The translations under genes were made by a program, and so were the position numbers. Below, piece by piece: positions 6,246-7,390 of a stretch of DNA of 7,390 nt (positions are counted from its first letter, which is position 1; each line of letters starts with the position of its first letter). The notes under the pieces were generated by a model, which saw nothing but the letters and a program-made list of their open reading frames with translations, was not told where the DNA came from and ran no database searches. This DNA comes from JBGPYM01 sp041493205 (GTDB taxonomy: Bacteria; Bacteroidota; Ignavibacteria; UBA10030; UBA6906): the NCBI GenBank assembly GCA_041493205.1, contig JBGPYM010000160.1, forward strand, positions 1-7,390, given 5' to 3'.

Positions 6246-6704
6246 TCAGACTCCCTGGAGCCCGGAGAAAAGTGCGTGCAGGTCGAGCGAGGATGACCTG
6301 GTCTTGCTCGCAAGCGAGACATAGCGCCGGGCCAGCGTATCCTTCCCGATGCCAAGAACCGTGCTGATCAGTCCGAGGGCCTCCGCATACTCTGCAGGGG
6401 GAAGTTCCTTCAGGATGCGGGTCCAGAGTGATTCTTCGAGCACGTTGAATGCGGTTTGCACTTCCCAGAGGTCGAACCCCGCCTCAAACCGTTCGCGTGC
6501 GACGTTGTCTGCGTGTGCGATCATGGGGCCGAGATTGCGTTCCTTGACCGCCCGCGCGGTCAGGACGAACAGCGCCTTCAGTCGCTGGTGCGTGTGTTCG
6601 GTGCCGGCCTGCTCGTAGTGCTTCAGATGCGATCGGGCCATCGCCCCGGCAGCTTCTTCAAGGATTTCAGCGCTGCGTTCAGTCAGTAATTGATGCAGTG
6701 TCAT
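6246..6704 (-). CDS. Small helical protein resembling the RsbRD N-terminal domain
   Basis: The 152-residue product is almost entirely helical with no membrane span or signal peptide. Residues about 8-130 resemble the RsbRD N-terminal domain, the sensor half of RsbT co-antagonists in stressosome-type regulation. The most characteristic stretch is ARERFEAGFDLWEVQTAFNVLEESLWTRIL (69-98), preceded by RLKALFVLTARAVKERNLGPMIAHADN and followed by GKDTLARRYVSLAS (120-133). The STAS domain that normally follows in RsbR proteins is absent; the chain ends about 20 residues after the sensor-like part. It could be a stand-alone sensor that interacts with a separate partner, or an unrelated helical bundle with similar composition. 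I assign the domain from recognised pattern only. The ATG at 6704 lacks a clear Shine-Dalgarno. It is the first gene behind its own promoter candidate. Confidence 0.65.
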   Translation of the reverse strand: MTLHQLLTERSAEILEEAAGAMARSHLKHYEQAGTEHTHQRLKALFVLTARAVKERNLGPMIAHADNVARERFEAGFDLWEVQTAFNVLEESLWTRILKELPPAEYAEALGLISTVLGIGKDTLARRYVSLASKTRSSSLDLHALFSGLQGV

Positions 6705-6745
6705 GGATGCATCGGGATGGGATGATTCAACGAAGTGATCGTTCT

Positions 6746-6774
6746 AATATACGCCCGTAGGGGGTGGGAAGCAA
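6746..6774 (-). promoter_or_regulatory. Candidate sigma70-type promoter for the RsbRD-like, DinB and transporter genes
   Basis: On the minus strand, TTGCTT (6769-6774) and TATATT (6746-6751) are 17 bases apart. The -10 matches five of six consensus bases. The box is followed by AG, giving TATATTAG, nearly the same as TATGTTAG ahead of the TIGR03546 operon. The -35 begins only four bases after the glycosylase stop, so the promoter fills the gap between the two genes. The predicted start near 6739 gives a leader of about 35 bases. Confidence 0.5.
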
Positions 6775-6778
6775 TGCG

Positions 6779-7390
6779 CTACGCCTTCCGCCAGTCAATA
6801 AACAGTGCGCGCGATGCGGGCTGGCAGGATGGACAGAAAAAAACATCGTGTCCCCGTACCCCCTCGCGCCTGATTGTGGCGCCGCACCGCGGGCATGCTT
6901 CTCCCTTCCGGTTGCGCACCTTCATGTGGTCGCGGACCTTGGCATGGATCGGCTGCGCCGCGCGCTCCACCTGCTCCGCGCCCCAGGCCATGACGGCGAC
7001 GATGGCGTCATGGAGTCGGTCGATTTCTTCTCCCGAAAGCCGCGCAACAAATGTCTTGGGGTGAATGCGTGCCTCAAACAGGATTTCGTCCGCGTAGGCA
7101 TTTCCGATCGCACTCAGTGCTGCGTGGTCGTTAATGAACACCCGCACCTGCTTTCTTCGGTGCAACTGCGCCACCGTGCGAAACGCCTCTCGGGTGAAGC
7201 CGCTCCCCAGGATGTCGATCCCCTGCGACGCGTAGCGCGGCACGCCCGCTTCCTCTCCCTGGTGGACGAGGTAGAGCTTTGCCATCTTCTGATCGTCGCA
7301 GAGGTTGAGTGCCGAGCCGTCGTCAAGCGCAAATCCGACACAGAGGTAGCCGGCCGGCTTCTCCCCGATTCGCTGGTACTGCAGGTGTCC
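6779..7390 (-). CDS. Fpg/Nei family DNA glycosylase, divergent (5' end outside window)
   Basis: The last 203 residues of an Fpg/Nei base-excision glycosylase are visible; the frame is open to the window edge, so the catalytic N-terminal proline and glutamate are not seen. An ATG at 7285 is internal and not the start. Residues 1-60 are the end of the N-terminal beta domain. The helix-two-turn-helix domain lies at about 65-140, with the conserved asparagine N96 in IGNAYADEILF. A C4 zinc finger ends the protein (C166, C169, C186, C189). The family removes oxidised bases and nicks the strand. Several canonical contact residues differ. The usual DxRRFG turn reads DDQKMA (32-37), so the void-filling arginine and phenylalanine become Q34 and M36. 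The zinc-finger arginine five residues before the third cysteine is H181. This places it in a divergent, non-MutM subgroup, and its substrate should not be assumed to be 8-oxoguanine. Confidence 0.88.
   Translation of the reverse strand, partial: GHLQYQRIGEKPAGYLCVGFALDDGSALNLCDDQKMAKLYLVHQGEEAGVPRYASQGIDILGSGFTREAFRTVAQLHRRKQVRVFINDHAALSAIGNAYADEILFEARIHPKTFVARLSGEEIDRLHDAIVAVMAWGAEQVERAAQPIHAKVRDHMKVRNRKGEACPRCGATIRREGVRGHDVFFCPSCQPASRALFIDWRKA

Noticed and set aside
1..7390. A defence, toxin-antitoxin or phage-related system.
   Set aside because: Every gene maps to a chromosomal family (repair glycosylase, sensor-like domain, DinB, MFS, TIGR03546/TIGR03545, DUF1028, Rho). No nuclease, toxin, integrase or structural phage protein is present, and no abrupt change in composition is evident by eye.

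Overview
The window holds eight protein-coding genes, all on the minus strand, so transcription runs from high to low coordinates. The DNA is GC-rich by eye and tightly packed: no gene-free stretch exceeds about 75 bases. There is no tRNA, rRNA, insertion sequence, CRISPR array or phage gene. The organism is a GC-rich bacterium. The presence of a TIGR03546/TIGR03545 pair and two promoter candidates with -10 boxes ending in TTAG would fit a Bacteroidota/Ignavibacteriota-type lineage, but this is weak evidence and I would not fix the phylum from it.

Upstream group (7390 down to 4488). First comes the 3' two thirds or so of a divergent Fpg/Nei-type DNA glycosylase, running in from outside the window. 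A sigma70-like promoter candidate sits directly behind its stop codon. It would drive three genes in a row: a small all-helical protein resembling the RsbRD N-terminal sensor domain, a DinB-family metal-binding protein, and a major facilitator transporter of the MJ1317-like type. A four-copy 7-base repeat lies between the DinB gene and the transporter, just before the most likely transporter start.

Downstream group (4480 down to 1). A second promoter candidate with the same layout (TTGC.., 17 bases, TAT(G/A)TTAG) carries a 20-base dyad centred on its -35 box. Behind it lie four very closely spaced genes: an inner-membrane TIGR03546/DUF2062-like protein, a large membrane-anchored AsmA-like TIGR03545 protein, an exported DUF1028 protein, and a Rho-type helicase cut by the window edge. 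Gaps are 2, 13 and 11 bases, and Shine-Dalgarno sites overlap or sit next to the upstream stop codons, which argues for one translationally coupled operon. The first three products would work at or across the inner membrane. The fourth is a cytoplasmic RNA translocase that starts directly at its RNA-binding domain and lacks the usual N-terminal helical Rho domain.

The points most worth a second look are the short Rho encoded behind envelope genes, the glycosylase that lacks several canonical DNA-contact residues, and the two matching promoters with the dyad over one of them. I do not see a complete defence, secretion or biosynthetic system, and I do not claim one.
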